A stretch of DNA of 64,000 bases, from positions 57,479 to 121,478 of the forward strand of contig CAKZXA010000014.1 of NCBI GenBank assembly GCA_937922045.1. Reading direction: 5' to 3'. This document shows, in pieces, positions 7,587 to 17,534 of the stretch; positions within the stretch are counted from its first letter, which is position 1; every line of letters starts with the position of its first letter. Under the pieces are notes generated by a model. It worked only from the letters and a program-made list of their open reading frames with translations. It was not told the origin of the DNA and did not search any database. Both the position numbers and the translations under genes were made by a program. Origin of the DNA: an uncultured Acidimicrobiales bacterium. Lineage in GTDB: Bacteria; Actinomycetota; Acidimicrobiia; Acidimicrobiales; SZUA-35.

Positions 7587-8366
7587 TTACAGGATCTGGC
7601 TCAAGAAGAGCTTTGTCCTATCGGAATCGGGGTTGGTGAAGAAGTGCTCTGGCGTGCCTTCTTCGACGATGGCACCAGCCTCCATGAAGATGATGCGGTC
7701 GGCCACTTCACGAGCGAAGCCCATCTCGTGAGTCACGACCATCATGGTCATGCCCTCGCGAGCGAGCTCCTTCATAACGTCGAGCACTTCCTTGATCATT
7801 TCAGGATCGAGGGCCGATGTCGGCTCGTCAAACAGCATGACCCGAGGCTCCATCGCCAACGAACGGGCGATGGCAACACGCTGCTGCTGACCACCCGAGA
7901 GCTGGCCGGGAAACTTCTCGGCCTGCTCGGGAATGCCAACCCGCTCGAGGAGCGCCATGCCGTTCTCCTCAGCCTCGGACTTTGGCTGCTTCTTCACCCA
8001 GCGGGGAGCCAGCGTGATGTTGTCGAGGACGGTGAGGTGAGGGAACAGGTTGAACTGCTGGAACACCATGCCAACCTCGGACCGAATTTTCTCGATGTTC
8101 CGAGTGTCGTTGGTGAGCTCGACACCATCGACGACGATGCGTCCGGCCTGATGCTGTTCCAGCCGGTTGATACAACGAATCCAGGTTGACTTGCCCGAAC
8201 CCGACGGGCCGAGCACCACGACTACCTCGCGCTCCTTAATCGTGGCAGTGACATCTTTCAAGGCTTGAAAGTCGCCGTACCACTTGTTGACCTGATCGCA
8301 TTCGATCATGTCGTTGGCTCCCTTGAGCCGATCTGGTATCGGAACTGCAGTTGTGGATTCAGTCAT
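7587..8366 (-). CDS. aapP: General L-amino-acid ABC transporter, ATP-binding protein
   Basis: A protein of 259 residues from ATG 8366, chosen over upstream in-frame codons because AGGGGG precedes it and the alignment with GlnQ/AapP starts just after. Walker [11 protein letters not shown]-loop [14 protein letters not shown], signature [16 protein letters not shown], Walker [15 protein letters not shown] and the H-loop in VVTHEMGFA are all present. It energises uptake through the two upstream permeases. Last gene of aapJ-aapQ-aapM-aapP; a 70-nt gap separates it from aapM. Confidence 0.95.
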   Translation of the reverse strand: MTESTTAVPIPDRLKGANDMIECDQVNKWYGDFQALKDVTATIKEREVVVVLGPSGSGKSTWIRCINRLEQHQAGRIVVDGVELTNDTRNIEKIRSEVGMVFQQFNLFPHLTVLDNITLAPRWVKKQPKSEAEENGMALLERVGIPEQAEKFPGQLSGGQQQRVAIARSLAMEPRVMLFDEPTSALDPEMIKEVLDVMKELAREGMTMMVVTHEMGFAREVADRIIFMEAGAIVEEGTPEHFFTNPDSDRTKLFLSQIL

Positions 8367-8436
8367 CGTGAGGCCCCCTGGATGTGAGTTTCGTTGCTGG
8401 GTGAGAAGTTGGTTGATAGTGAAAATGAAAGAGTGA

Positions 8437-10311
8437 TCATCGGGTACCCAATCCGAGTTTGCGTTCCAAGGTCTGGCTGTACTTCGACATGGAGAACGCA
8501 ACAACCCAGTAAAGGAAGGAGACAAAGATGAGAGGTTCCATCTTTGCGCCGAGGAAATCGCTCTGGTTGGAGATGACCCGGTTGGCCACCGTCAACAAGT
8601 CGAAGCCGCCGACGATGTAGATCAGCGACGTCTCCTTGTAGGTGGCGATGAGCTGACCGACCAGTGGCGGAATCGAAACCCGCAACGCCTGCGGCAGCAC
8701 GATCAAGCCGGTGCGCTGCAGGCCGGTAAGGCCCAACGCATCAGCCGCTTCGAACTGGCCTCGTCGAACCGACTGCAAACCACCACGTACGTTCTCCGCC
8801 AAGTAGGCGGCGGAGAACAAGGAGTAGCCGAGACAGATCTGTGCCACCTGCGACATCGACATGCCTTGAGGCAGGAACAGCGAGAAGCCGATTACGAAGA
8901 AGAACAGGATCGAAATCAGCGGAACCCCGCGTACTACCTCAATGAACGTTGTGCACAGCACCCGGAAGATGGGAAGCTTCGATGTTCGACCCAGGGCGAG
9001 CAAGACACCCAGGGGGAACGAGAAGATCATCGTCATCGTGGCTACGAACAAGCTCAAGGTCGCACCGCCGAGAAAGCTCGGCTCAGCGATTTCGAGGGTC
9101 GATGTGGTGTTGATCATGGTTGCGAAATAGTGCAACAGAGCCATCGCTCCGACCCAGCCTCCAGCGAACCGAAGCCGCTTGGCCGTCTCACCGGCGAAGG
9201 TGGGGGCAGCCAGAGCGAAGATGCCGAGAAGCAAGAAGCTGAGACGAGCCTTCTGCAACATCGGCCACAACGGTGCCCAGCCAAAGAAGGCGAACACCCA
9301 GGTGGCGAGGCCGAGAACCACAAGCGCTATTGCGATCAGACGTCCTGCCTCGCCCAAGCCAGGCTTAGAGAGGAAGAACAGAATCACACCACCGATGGCG
9401 GCGAAGCCGAGGAACATCGGGATGTCGGTGCTCAGCACATGATCCCAGTCGAGATCAGGGTCTCGCATCACAACCCAGGTCACAAAGAAGGGCGCAACGA
9501 GCCAGATCAACGGCATCGACTTACGCAAGCCGACGCCAAAGCTCGACCTCGACATTGCTACACCGACCGCCCAAGCCCCGACGAGGGTGAGCCACATCGA
9601 CGACCAACCGATCTTCGACGTCATGGCGACCGTGCCAGCCTCGAAGGTGGGGTTGTTGTCAACGAATCGGTAGTCGCCATAGGGAAACACCCAGAGCGTG
9701 CCGACCAGGATGCCCAGCAGCACGAGGGTGAAGGGCAGCATTGGCACCATCTTGAAGCGTGCCTTGTCGCCCATGATCCGCCAGACGCCGAACCACACAG
9801 CGACGAGAACAGCACCAGCTATCCACCAGCGAATCCGACCGCCAAGTTCGAACGGGCCGAGAAACCCGACCAGAATCAGAAACAGGCCGACGTTGCGAGC
9901 CGTGCTCGCGATCCGGGATACAGGAGCCAGAGCCCCGCTCCTCGACAAGCCGAGAGCCAGACCGGTGAGGCCCAGCAGGATGGCAAACGAAACCCACACC
10001 CGGATCATCTGATCGAAGGGATACGACTTCACCAGAAGCAGCCGCATGTTGGTGGCCAGGGCTTCCCAACGGCGTTCTGGGTCGAAGATAAAGCCGAGGA
10101 TGCCCCGAATCGCCCACAGGGCAAACAGGCCAGACACGACCGTCAGAATGGAATTGGCGACCGATGAAAACAGGTTGGTCTTCATCCACTGCACCGGTGG
10201 CATCGGTGGATCGTCGGGCTTGACCGTGGTCGCTTCGACCTCGGCCCCGGTGTAATCTACGCCTTCAGGATCAAGTACATGCACCCCGGAGTATTGTTCT
10301 CCTCCTGCCAT
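8437..10311 (-). CDS. aapM: General L-amino-acid ABC transporter permease, AapM type
   Basis: A very hydrophobic protein of 624 residues. The C-terminal 220 residues are a His/Glu/Gln/Arg/opine-type permease domain with the coupling motif ([33 protein letters not shown]). About 400 residues precede it, with roughly ten extra hydrophobic segments and loops. AapM/BztC proteins are known to be longer than GlnP but are usually nearer 380-430 residues, so this one carries an unusually long membrane extension. Starts 1 nt after the aapQ stop, so the two permeases are translationally linked. Confidence 0.92.
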   Translation of the reverse strand: MAGGEQYSGVHVLDPEGVDYTGAEVEATTVKPDDPPMPPVQWMKTNLFSSVANSILTVVSGLFALWAIRGILGFIFDPERRWEALATNMRLLLVKSYPFDQMIRVWVSFAILLGLTGLALGLSRSGALAPVSRIASTARNVGLFLILVGFLGPFELGGRIRWWIAGAVLVAVWFGVWRIMGDKARFKMVPMLPFTLVLLGILVGTLWVFPYGDYRFVDNNPTFEAGTVAMTSKIGWSSMWLTLVGAWAVGVAMSRSSFGVGLRKSMPLIWLVAPFFVTWVVMRDPDLDWDHVLSTDIPMFLGFAAIGGVILFFLSKPGLGEAGRLIAIALVVLGLATWVFAFFGWAPLWPMLQKARLSFLLLGIFALAAPTFAGETAKRLRFAGGWVGAMALLHYFATMINTTSTLEIAEPSFLGGATLSLFVATMTMIFSFPLGVLLALGRTSKLPIFRVLCTTFIEVVRGVPLISILFFFVIGFSLFLPQGMSMSQVAQICLGYSLFSAAYLAENVRGGLQSVRRGQFEAADALGLTGLQRTGLIVLPQALRVSIPPLVGQLIATYKETSLIYIVGGFDLLTVANRVISNQSDFLGAKMEPLIFVSFLYWVVAFSMSKYSQTLERKLGLGTR

Positions 10312-10312
10312 A

Positions 10313-11860
10313 TCAGCGCTCCACGATTGCTAGACGACGGTTGAAATAGTTGACGACCGCTGAGATGCTCAGCGAACAGGTGAGATAGAAGGCCATGATC
10401 ACCGGGAACACCGTGAGGAACTGGCCCTTCTGGTTACCGATGGTGCTACCGACCGTCACGAGATCGGCGTAGCCGATGGCCACACCGAGCGATGTGTTCT
10501 TCACCAGGTTGAGATACTGGTTGCCCAACGGTGGCAGTGACACCCGAAGAGCCTGAGGCAGGATGACTTTGCGCAGCGATTGCATCCGGGAAAGCCCCAT
10601 CGCCGCTGCCGCTTCGCTCTGGCCCTTTGGCACGGCCAAGATACCGCCGCGGACGATCTCGGCGATGAAGGCCGAGGTGTACATCACAACCCCGAAGAAC
10701 AGGGCGGTGAACCAGGTGGTGAGCACCAAGCCCTGAACGCCGTTGTTGGCGAAGTTGCCGGGCTGGACGATATCGGGTCGTTGGAAGCCAAGGGGGGCTC
10801 CGGTTCGTTCGGCGCTGAACTTGTCGCCGATTACTCTGAAGAGATCGCTGGTCGAGTTCACGATCCAGCTCGACAGGCCCGGCCAGAGAACCCAGAGGAC
10901 TCCAGCGGCAAGCACAGCGCCAAGGCCAGCGAAGATCACGCGGAACCAGTCGTCGTCGGTCAAACGAGCCGAACCACCCGGGGTGCGACGCTGAGCGAAG
11001 AAGTTCTGGATCCAACGGGCAGCAGCTGCGAACGCAACAACGGTGAGAGCGATCTGGACCGCGGCCTGAGGGACACGGCCGATGAGATCCGACAGCGTCT
11101 GTATGGGTGCACCAAGGAAACTGAAGACGGTGTGGGCCAGCCAGCCGATGACGGCGAAGATGGCGATTACACCGAGAGCGATCCAGCCGGGGTAGGTTTC
11201 GCCCCCGTGCTCGTCGCGAGCGTTAGCTCGGTTCTTGTAGACGAAGCGGGCGATGATGGCACCGATCAGCAACCAGATCGCCCACTGGTAGAAGCCGTCG
11301 GCGATATGAGGCCGAGGCATTGCCACACCCTTGTTGGTGATGTGGAGCCAGCCGTTAATGGGGCCAACTTCGTTGAACGGATCCTCGAAGTCTCTGAAGC
11401 CCGGAAGGATCACCGTAAACACCGTGAAGATGATGATGATTTGAACCAGCAGAGGAATGTTCCGCACCGTCTCGATGAAGGTTGACGCCAGCTTCGACAC
11501 CATCCAGTTCGAAGAGAGCCGGGAGACACCAATCAAGACGCCGAGCATGGTGGCCAGGATGAGCCCGGCCGCCGACATCCTCAGCGTGTTGACCATGCCG
11601 ACCCAAAGGGCACGGCCGCCATTGTTTGGCTTGGTATCGATGCCTTCGGCGATCTGAATACCCACCGATTCGGTGATGTAGTCGAAGTCGGCATCGATGC
11701 CCTTGTCATCGAGGCTTTGCAGGCCGACCGAAGCCGAGAACCAGAATGCTGCGATCACCGCCGCCAAGACGGCGAGCTGTACCGCCCACTTTAAAACCAC
11801 CGCGTCTCTGTAGAACGGTGGCCGCTGCTGTTGCGTCGTGGCCAATGAACCTGTGGTCAC
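10313..11860 (-). CDS. aapQ: General L-amino-acid ABC transporter permease, AapQ type
   Basis: About 515 residues from GTG 11860, preferred over TTG 11866 because AAGGGGG lies at proper distance. The permease domain is split, as in AapQ/BztB: the first half (WVGMVNTLRMSAAGLILATMLGVLIGVSRLS, FIETVRNIPLLVQI) is separated by a large insertion with several TM segments from the second half ([55 protein letters not shown]). It forms the channel with AapM. A stable hairpin lies upstream, between it and aapJ. Confidence 0.94.
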   Translation of the reverse strand: MTTGSLATTQQQRPPFYRDAVVLKWAVQLAVLAAVIAAFWFSASVGLQSLDDKGIDADFDYITESVGIQIAEGIDTKPNNGGRALWVGMVNTLRMSAAGLILATMLGVLIGVSRLSSNWMVSKLASTFIETVRNIPLLVQIIIIFTVFTVILPGFRDFEDPFNEVGPINGWLHITNKGVAMPRPHIADGFYQWAIWLLIGAIIARFVYKNRANARDEHGGETYPGWIALGVIAIFAVIGWLAHTVFSFLGAPIQTLSDLIGRVPQAAVQIALTVVAFAAAARWIQNFFAQRRTPGGSARLTDDDWFRVIFAGLGAVLAAGVLWVLWPGLSSWIVNSTSDLFRVIGDKFSAERTGAPLGFQRPDIVQPGNFANNGVQGLVLTTWFTALFFGVVMYTSAFIAEIVRGGILAVPKGQSEAAAAMGLSRMQSLRKVILPQALRVSLPPLGNQYLNLVKNTSLGVAIGYADLVTVGSTIGNQKGQFLTVFPVIMAFYLTCSLSISAVVNYFNRRLAIVER

Positions 11861-11944
11861 AGGCAAGTCCCCCTTACTGATCTTGCTGATGTTTGTCTGT
11901 TGTGCTGCCCGACGACCGCTTGATTCGATGGGAGCAGATACAGC

Positions 11945-11972
11945 TCGGGGGGCGCCTTGCGACGCCCCCCGA
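11945..11972 (-). terminator. Intra-operon hairpin between aapJ and aapQ
   Basis: TCGGGGGGCG (11945-11954) pairs perfectly with CGCCCCCCGA (11963-11972) around an 8-nt loop, in the 145-nt gap after the binding-protein gene. No U-run follows on the minus strand. Such hairpins commonly stabilise the binding-protein mRNA and reduce read-through, giving more binding protein than permease; that role is inferred here. Confidence 0.65.
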
Positions 11973-12011
11973 ACTACTAACTCTTGACTAGATGTTGGAG
12001 AAGCCGGTTAC

Positions 12012-13154
12012 TTAGCGGGCCGGCGGGGCGTAGATGAGGCCGCCCTCGTTCCAACGAGCGTTGGCGGAACCTTCACGCTTGATGCCTACCTCGTTGAGGT
12101 GGCGGGCGAAGATCTCGTCGTAGTTGCCCATCTGCTTGATGACCTGATAGAAGGCATCGCCCGAGAGGCCCATGCCGCTCTGCAGCTCATCGTCGGCGCC
12201 GCCGAGGAGACGCTTGACCTCATCATCACCATTGGCCAGCATGTCGTCGACATTGGCCGAAGTTACGCCCTTCTCATCAGCGATGATGGTGGCGTAGACC
12301 GTCCAGTTGATGATGTCAGCCCACTGTGAGTCATTCTGGCCGTAGGTCGGGCCGAGGGGCTCCTTGGAGATGGGCTGTGCTGGGAAGATGACCCAGTTTT
12401 CACCGTCAGGCTGCTGGGTGGCCTTACGACCGACCAGGCCGGAACCGTCAGTGGTGAGCACGTCGCAGGCACCGTCGATGAAGGTCTGCACAACGGCGTC
12501 CCAGTCATCGGAGGTGTTCAGCGTGATTTCCACACCGGCTGCAGCGGCACCTTCGGAGATGTTCTTCTCCGTGGTCGTACCGGCGTTGGTGCAGACGATC
12601 GAACCTTCGAGGTCGGCGAAACCGGAGTCGGCCGAGAAGCCGTCGCTCTCGCGAGCCATCATCTGCTGGCCGTCGTAGTACGTGGTAGGACCGAAGTCCA
12701 TGCCGACCTCGGTGTCACGGCTCTGCGTCCATGTGGTGTTGCGCATGAGTACGTCGACCTCGCCGGTCTGGACGGCGGTGAAGCGGTCGGTGGCGCTCAG
12801 CGGCTTGAGTTCAACCGCTTCTGCGTCGCCGAATACGGCGGCGGCTACGGCGCGACAGAAGTCGGCGTCGAGACCGGTGATGGAGCCATCGGCCTGGGTC
12901 TGTGAGAATGCTACAGCCTGGCCAGAAACGCCACAGTTGACTTTGCCACGGGCGAGGACCTCATCGAGGGTGCCGCCCTGGGTCAGCTCGACAGTGTCGG
13001 AGTCATCCGCACCGCTGGAGTCGCTGTCGTCAGCAGTGTTGTCTTCGGTGCTTTCGCCATCGGCTGAGTCGTCGCCCGAGTCGCTACCACAGGCAGCGAT
13101 TACGAGACTGAAGACGGCCAACAAAGCGAGAAGTCGCTTCAGAGTTGATGTCAT
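12012..13154 (-). CDS. aapJ: General L-amino-acid ABC transporter substrate-binding lipoprotein
   Basis: About 380 residues from ATG 13154, preceded by AAGGGGAGA; longer in-frame upstream sequence has no signal peptide. It begins with a lipoprotein signal (LLALLAVFSLVIAACGSD), lipobox A-A-C at about residue 22, then a Ser/Asp-rich linker. The mature part aligns with AapJ/BztA: TLDEVLARGKVNCGVSGQ, TGLDADFCRAVAAAVFGD, KPLSATDRFTAVQTGEVDVL, RNTTWTQSRD. It binds amino acids outside the membrane and delivers them to AapQM. First gene of the operon. Confidence 0.94.
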   Translation of the reverse strand: MTSTLKRLLALLAVFSLVIAACGSDSGDDSADGESTEDNTADDSDSSGADDSDTVELTQGGTLDEVLARGKVNCGVSGQAVAFSQTQADGSITGLDADFCRAVAAAVFGDAEAVELKPLSATDRFTAVQTGEVDVLMRNTTWTQSRDTEVGMDFGPTTYYDGQQMMARESDGFSADSGFADLEGSIVCTNAGTTTEKNISEGAAAAGVEITLNTSDDWDAVVQTFIDGACDVLTTDGSGLVGRKATQQPDGENWVIFPAQPISKEPLGPTYGQNDSQWADIINWTVYATIIADEKGVTSANVDDMLANGDDEVKRLLGGADDELQSGMGLSGDAFYQVIKQMGNYDEIFARHLNEVGIKREGSANARWNEGGLIYAPPAR

Positions 13155-13509
13155 TGGATTTAGGTCTCCCCTTTGAGGATTGATGAGCAGGCATCGCGCA
13201 CCTAGCGTGTCGCCGACGCGTGAGCCTCTTGACCGCCCTTGGCGCCGACGTGCGACGCTTCCGATGCGGATCCAGTGCAGTTTAGCCCTCAACCACCGCC
13301 AGCGGGGCCAAACGCAACACGCTGTTAACGTGCCTACCACTGTTCGGCCGACGCTAGATCAGCAGAATTCACGGAGTTGTAGCGCAAGCTGAAGCCATAT
13401 TCAGCGACATCGAGGCGTTGGTGCGGCCGAATCGGGCCCTCGGCTCGACAACGACAACCCACCCTGCTGGACTACAAGAAGTGTCAACATCCGCAACATT
13501 CCCGCTTCC
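13155..13509. promoter_or_regulatory. 355-bp divergent intergenic region
   Basis: Lies between aapJ (minus) and the LLM oxidoreductase (plus), so it should hold both promoters. The open frames in it are short and rich in Arg/Ser and do not look coding. One inverted repeat is visible, GCTGAA (13388-13393) and TTCAGC (13400-13405) with a 6-bp spacer. I could not assign a -35/-10 pair with confidence. Confidence 0.4.
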
Positions 13510-14601
13510 ATGCCGCTCGATCTAGGCGTCTGTGTGGCCAGTCGGATAACCGACATCGACTATGTCGTCGAGGCCGAACGGCTGGGATTCAGCCATGCCT
13601 GGTTTGCCGACAGCCAGATGATCTGGAGCGATGTGTACGCGACCATGGCTGTGGCGGCAGAGCGGACCAGCCACATCCAGATCGGAACCGGAGTGGCTGT
13701 TGCTGCCACGAGACCTCCGCCGGTAACCGCCGCCGCGATGGCCACGATCAACCAGCTCGCGCCTGGTCGTACCTTCTGCGGGATCGGAACAGGCAACACC
13801 GCCATGCGAATCATGGGTCACAAGCCGATGCCGATTTCGGAATTCGATGAGTACCTGGCCTGTCTCAAGCCTCTCCTTCGGGGCGAAGAGGCAATGGTTG
13901 CGTGGCGGGGACGAGTCTCACCGGTACGCCACATAATGCCCGACGATGGCTTCGTAAATTTCGATGACCCCATACCGCTCTACGTATCGGGGTTTGGGCC
14001 GCGGTCGCTCGGATTGGCCGGCGCCCACGGCGACGGCATGGTGCTTTCCGTGCCTCCCGACCCTGGCGCCCTTGAGCGCGTGTGGTCCCACGTCGAGCAG
14101 GGTGCCGCCGAGGCTGGCCACGCCATCGACCGGAACCGGTTCTACACCTCAAGCCTCACAACGATCGTGGTGCTTGAACCGCACGAGCGTGTGACGAGCG
14201 ATCGGGTTAGGGCTCAGGCCGGAGCCTTCGCCATTGCGTCACTCCACTATTCCTACGACCAGTGGCGGAACTATGGCCGCGGTCCTGCGAGTCCGGCGGT
14301 ACGCGAAGTGTGGGACGACTATCTGGCGATGCTGGAGAGTGTTCCTGAGCCCGTTCGCCACCAACGAGTTCATGCCGGTCCCAACTGCTGGGTCCTACCG
14401 GAGGAGGAGCGGTTTGTCACCCCGGAGTTGCTCTCGTCGACGTGTCTAATCGGTGAAGCCGACGATCTGGTCGAACGCCTGAACCTCCTGGCCGATGCCG
14501 GCCTGAACCAGGTGATGATTCTGCCGCCTTTCGAGCCACGGTTCGATGTTCTTCGCTCGGTTGGCGAAGAACTCATTCCCCGGCTGCAGAGGTTGCCCTA
14601 G
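13510..14601 (+). CDS. LLM class (F420-dependent type) oxidoreductase
   Basis: A protein of 363 residues with the luciferase-like TIM-barrel pattern: DIDYVVEAERLGFSHAWFADSQ, the RTSHIQIGTGVAVAATRPP strand, LAPGRTFCGIGTGN, YVSGFGPRSLGLAGAHGDGMVLS. In Actinobacteria this family mostly uses coenzyme F420 and includes methylenetetrahydromethanopterin reductase-like enzymes, but FMN users exist. Substrate unknown. It starts a co-directional run with a quinone oxidoreductase-like gene and an amidohydrolase, perhaps a catabolic set. Confidence 0.9.
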   Translation: MPLDLGVCVASRITDIDYVVEAERLGFSHAWFADSQMIWSDVYATMAVAAERTSHIQIGTGVAVAATRPPPVTAAAMATINQLAPGRTFCGIGTGNTAMRIMGHKPMPISEFDEYLACLKPLLRGEEAMVAWRGRVSPVRHIMPDDGFVNFDDPIPLYVSGFGPRSLGLAGAHGDGMVLSVPPDPGALERVWSHVEQGAAEAGHAIDRNRFYTSSLTTIVVLEPHERVTSDRVRAQAGAFAIASLHYSYDQWRNYGRGPASPAVREVWDDYLAMLESVPEPVRHQRVHAGPNCWVLPEEERFVTPELLSSTCLIGEADDLVERLNLLADAGLNQVMILPPFEPRFDVLRSVGEELIPRLQRLP

Positions 14602-14660
14602 CTGTCGCCGTCGCCGTTCAACAACTACGCTCGCATGCAGCTAGTCGAGAGGAGATTGAC

Positions 14661-15659
14661 GTGAGGGCATGGCGCATACATGAACTTGGTCATCACAAGG
14701 ACGCACTGACGCTTGAAGACGTGCCGGAGCCAGTCCCTGGCCCGGACCAGGCTCGGATCAAAGTCGAAGCCGTCAACGTGAACTTTGCCGACATCCTGCT
14801 CTGCCAAGGTGTGTATCAGGATCGCCCCGGCGTTCCCTTTACCCCAGGGTTGGAAGCCGTCGGGGTTGTCGAGGAGATCGGCGAGAAGACCGCGGCTGAT
14901 GACCTGCGGGTTGGCGATCGGGTGGCGGCAATGTGTGCTCTGCCCGCCGGTGGTTACGCCGAAAAGGCTCTCATCCGTACCGACGGCGCTGTGGTCCTTG
15001 ACGACGAGATTCCCGCCGTCGATGCCACCGTGCTTTACACCACCTATCAGACGTCGCATGTCGCCCTCCACCATCGCGCTCGGATCGAAACGGGGGAGTG
15101 GCTGCTCGTGCACGCCGCTGCTGGCGGTGTTGGATCGGCCGCCGTACAGCTTGGTCTGGCTGCCGGGGCAACAGTGATCGCTACCGCTGGAGGCGCGGCG
15201 AAGACCGCCGCTTGTCGGGAGCACGGTGCGCAGCACGTGATCGACTACCGAACCGCTGACCTCTACAAGGACGTGATGGAACTGACCGGAGGTCGAGGCG
15301 TCGACGTTGCTTTCGACCCGGTCGGAGGCGCCACCGGTGATCTCACGCGGCGACTGATGGCATGGGAAGGGCGCCTCGTCGTCATCGGTTTCGCCGCCGG
15401 TGACATCCCCATGTATCCGGCTAACCACATACTCGTGAAGAACTACAGCGTGCTCGGTCTCCACTGGGCCGCCTACGCCCAAAATGGTGGCCGCCATGTT
15501 GTCGAGACCGCTCATCGCGACCTGCTCAGCCTCTACCGAGCGGAGACGATCAAGCCACACGTACACCGCACCGTTGCCCTCGACGAGGTGCCGCAGGCGC
15601 TCGACGATCTTGAAGGTCGCCAAATCATCGGCCGTTATGTTGTGACGGTCGGCGGATAG
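14661..15659 (+). CDS. Zinc-independent NADPH:quinone oxidoreductase-like (MDR family)
   Basis: A protein of 332 residues from GTG 14661, which has GAGGAGATT just upstream. It has the GroES-like N-terminal domain (VNVNFADILLCQGVYQDRPGVPFTPGLEAVGVV) and the Rossmann motif HAAAGGVGSAAVQLGLAAGATVIATA. No catalytic or structural zinc cysteines. This group reduces quinones or enoyl substrates with NADPH. It is followed after 9 nt by the amidohydrolase. Confidence 0.92.
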   Translation: MRAWRIHELGHHKDALTLEDVPEPVPGPDQARIKVEAVNVNFADILLCQGVYQDRPGVPFTPGLEAVGVVEEIGEKTAADDLRVGDRVAAMCALPAGGYAEKALIRTDGAVVLDDEIPAVDATVLYTTYQTSHVALHHRARIETGEWLLVHAAAGGVGSAAVQLGLAAGATVIATAGGAAKTAACREHGAQHVIDYRTADLYKDVMELTGGRGVDVAFDPVGGATGDLTRRLMAWEGRLVVIGFAAGDIPMYPANHILVKNYSVLGLHWAAYAQNGGRHVVETAHRDLLSLYRAETIKPHVHRTVALDEVPQALDDLEGRQIIGRYVVTVGG

Positions 15660-15668
15660 GAGACGACG

Positions 15669-17534
15669 ATGGGGAACGCCACGCTCTATCGATTTGCGCA
15701 GGTTTACACGATGGACCCTGGCGTTCCCGACGCAGACGCCGTGATCCTCGACGGGGATCGCATCGTGGCCGTCGGTGCGTTTAGCGATCTGGTGGCATCG
15801 CTCGAACATTCAGGCGACGGTGATGGTTCGCTGGTCAATCCCGTCACGGTCGACGAATCGCTCGCCAACCGTTTCGCTTTGCCTGGTCTTATCGACCAGC
15901 ACCTGCATCCTCTTCTGGCCGCTACCACGCTCTCGACGGCGGTAATCGCAACCGAAGACTGGAATCTTCCCAACGGCTTCTACCCGGCCGCCGTCGACGA
16001 AGCGTCATACCGCGACCGGCTGGCTCAGGCCGAGGCGGCGTTGGGCGATCAAGACGAGTGGTTGCTTTCGTGGGGTTACCACCAGCTCTGGCACGGCGAC
16101 CTCGACCGAGCGGTCCTCGACGGGATCAGCACCAGTCGTCCAATAGGGATCTGGCAACGCTCATGCCACGAGTGGTACATGAACAGCGCAGCAATGGATG
16201 TACTCGGCATCGACGAAGCCTGGCTCGCCACTAAATCGGGCCCCGAGGTCGCCATGGTCGATCTCGACCGTGGGCACTTCTGGGAGGGCGGCTTCTTCAA
16301 TCTGGTGATGCGCAAGGTGGCGCCCATTCTGGTGAGCCCCGAGCGTATGGACAGTGGACTGCGTCAGATGGTTGCCTATCTTCACCAGAACGGTGTAACC
16401 GCCTACAACGAGCCAGGAATCGCCTGGGCAATCGAGCCCTTCGAGCTGTATCAGCAGATCCTCGGCCACGATGACACCCCCCTATGGTCCACGTTCATGG
16501 TCGACGGAAGGACCCAGGCGGCGCTCAATATGCCGCTCGACGAGGTGATCGCCGACGCCGAAGCCCAAATTGCGCGGGCCCCGCACGGCAAGGTGATGCT
16601 CTTCGATCGACAGGTGAAGCTGTTCGCCGACGGAGCCATCATCTCCCAGCTGATGAAGATGAAGGACCCTTATCTCGATGCTGAGGGTCGACCTAACCCG
16701 AACCATGAGGGTGAATGGATGATGGAGCCCGACATCTACAGCCGGTACTTCGACGTTTACTGGGATGCCGGCTGGCAGATCCATACGCATGTGAACGGCG
16801 ATGCTGGCCTGGAGATGGTGCTCGACACGATGGCAGCGGCCATGGCTCGCACGCCGCGTGACGATCACCGATGCGTAATCGTTCATTTTGCCAACTCCAC
16901 CGAGCAGCAGATAGAGCGGATCGCCGACCTGGGAGCGATCGTGTCGGCCAATCCTTACTACCCCTGCGGATTCGCCGATCGGTATGGGGCCTTCGGGCTC
17001 GGGCCGGAGAGGGCGGACGTTATGGTGCGCTCTCGGTCGGTGCTCGATCGGAAGGTATCGCTGTCGTTTCACTCAGATCTGCCGATGGGCCCGGCCGAGC
17101 CACTGAAGATGGCCTGGTTCGCCACCGATCGGATCACGCAGTCGGGCCGCGTCGCAGGCCCCGATCAACGCATCGAGGTTGACGAGGCGTTGCGGGCCGT
17201 CACCATTGGAGCAGCCCATTCCTGGCGACAGGATCACGAGATCGGATCGATTTCGCCAGGCAAGCGAGCCAATCTCACCATCATCGATCGCGACCCTTAT
17301 GAGGGCATCGGACTAGACGAGGTCGAGGTGGTCGGAACCTTCTCCGACGGTCGCTGGTTCCCGGTGCCGGCTTCGAGCCGGGCCAAGAATCGTTGGGCTG
17401 AAAGTCAGCACGCGCTCAGCGTCGAAAACGTCGAAAGAGCTGGGCTGCCTGGATGCGATCGTGCCGGCGGCCACTCGGGCTGCGGGTGCGACGCTGCTCG
17501 AGCCCTGAGCAGGTCGCTGACCGAGGCCAGCTAG
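15669..17534 (+). CDS. YtcJ-like amidohydrolase
   Basis: A protein of 621 residues. N-terminal beta-sandwich (AVILDGDRIVAVGAF) leads into LPGLIDQHLHP, the H-x-H metal site. Later elements include IHTHVNGDAGLEMVLD, RCVIVHFANSTEQQIERIADLGA and SFHSDLPMGPAEPL, and the closing sandwich GSISPGKRANLTIIDRDPYE. YtcJ-type proteins are metal-dependent hydrolases of unknown natural substrate. The last 50 residues go beyond the family and contain a Cys/Gly cluster (LPGCDRAGGHSGCGCD). The stop overlaps that of the convergent P450 gene in a shared CTAG. Confidence 0.9.
   Translation: MGNATLYRFAQVYTMDPGVPDADAVILDGDRIVAVGAFSDLVASLEHSGDGDGSLVNPVTVDESLANRFALPGLIDQHLHPLLAATTLSTAVIATEDWNLPNGFYPAAVDEASYRDRLAQAEAALGDQDEWLLSWGYHQLWHGDLDRAVLDGISTSRPIGIWQRSCHEWYMNSAAMDVLGIDEAWLATKSGPEVAMVDLDRGHFWEGGFFNLVMRKVAPILVSPERMDSGLRQMVAYLHQNGVTAYNEPGIAWAIEPFELYQQILGHDDTPLWSTFMVDGRTQAALNMPLDEVIADAEAQIARAPHGKVMLFDRQVKLFADGAIISQLMKMKDPYLDAEGRPNPNHEGEWMMEPDIYSRYFDVYWDAGWQIHTHVNGDAGLEMVLDTMAAAMARTPRDDHRCVIVHFANSTEQQIERIADLGAIVSANPYYPCGFADRYGAFGLGPERADVMVRSRSVLDRKVSLSFHSDLPMGPAEPLKMAWFATDRITQSGRVAGPDQRIEVDEALRAVTIGAAHSWRQDHEIGSISPGKRANLTIIDRDPYEGIGLDEVEVVGTFSDGRWFPVPASSRAKNRWAESQHALSVENVERAGLPGCDRAGGHSGCGCDAARALSRSLTEAS

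Noticed and set aside
8866..10167. 433-codon plus-strand frame across the permease gene
   Set aside because: Rich in Gln, Glu, Arg, Pro and His with no fold pattern, and fully antisense to aapM, which has clear permease motifs.
13180..13392. 70-codon plus-strand frame in the aapJ upstream region
   Set aside because: Arg/Ser/Pro-rich low-complexity product, no start-site signal, and it occupies the probable promoter region.
14625..15809. 394-codon minus-strand frame
   Set aside because: Antisense to the quinone oxidoreductase-like gene, which has a complete GroES and Rossmann pattern.
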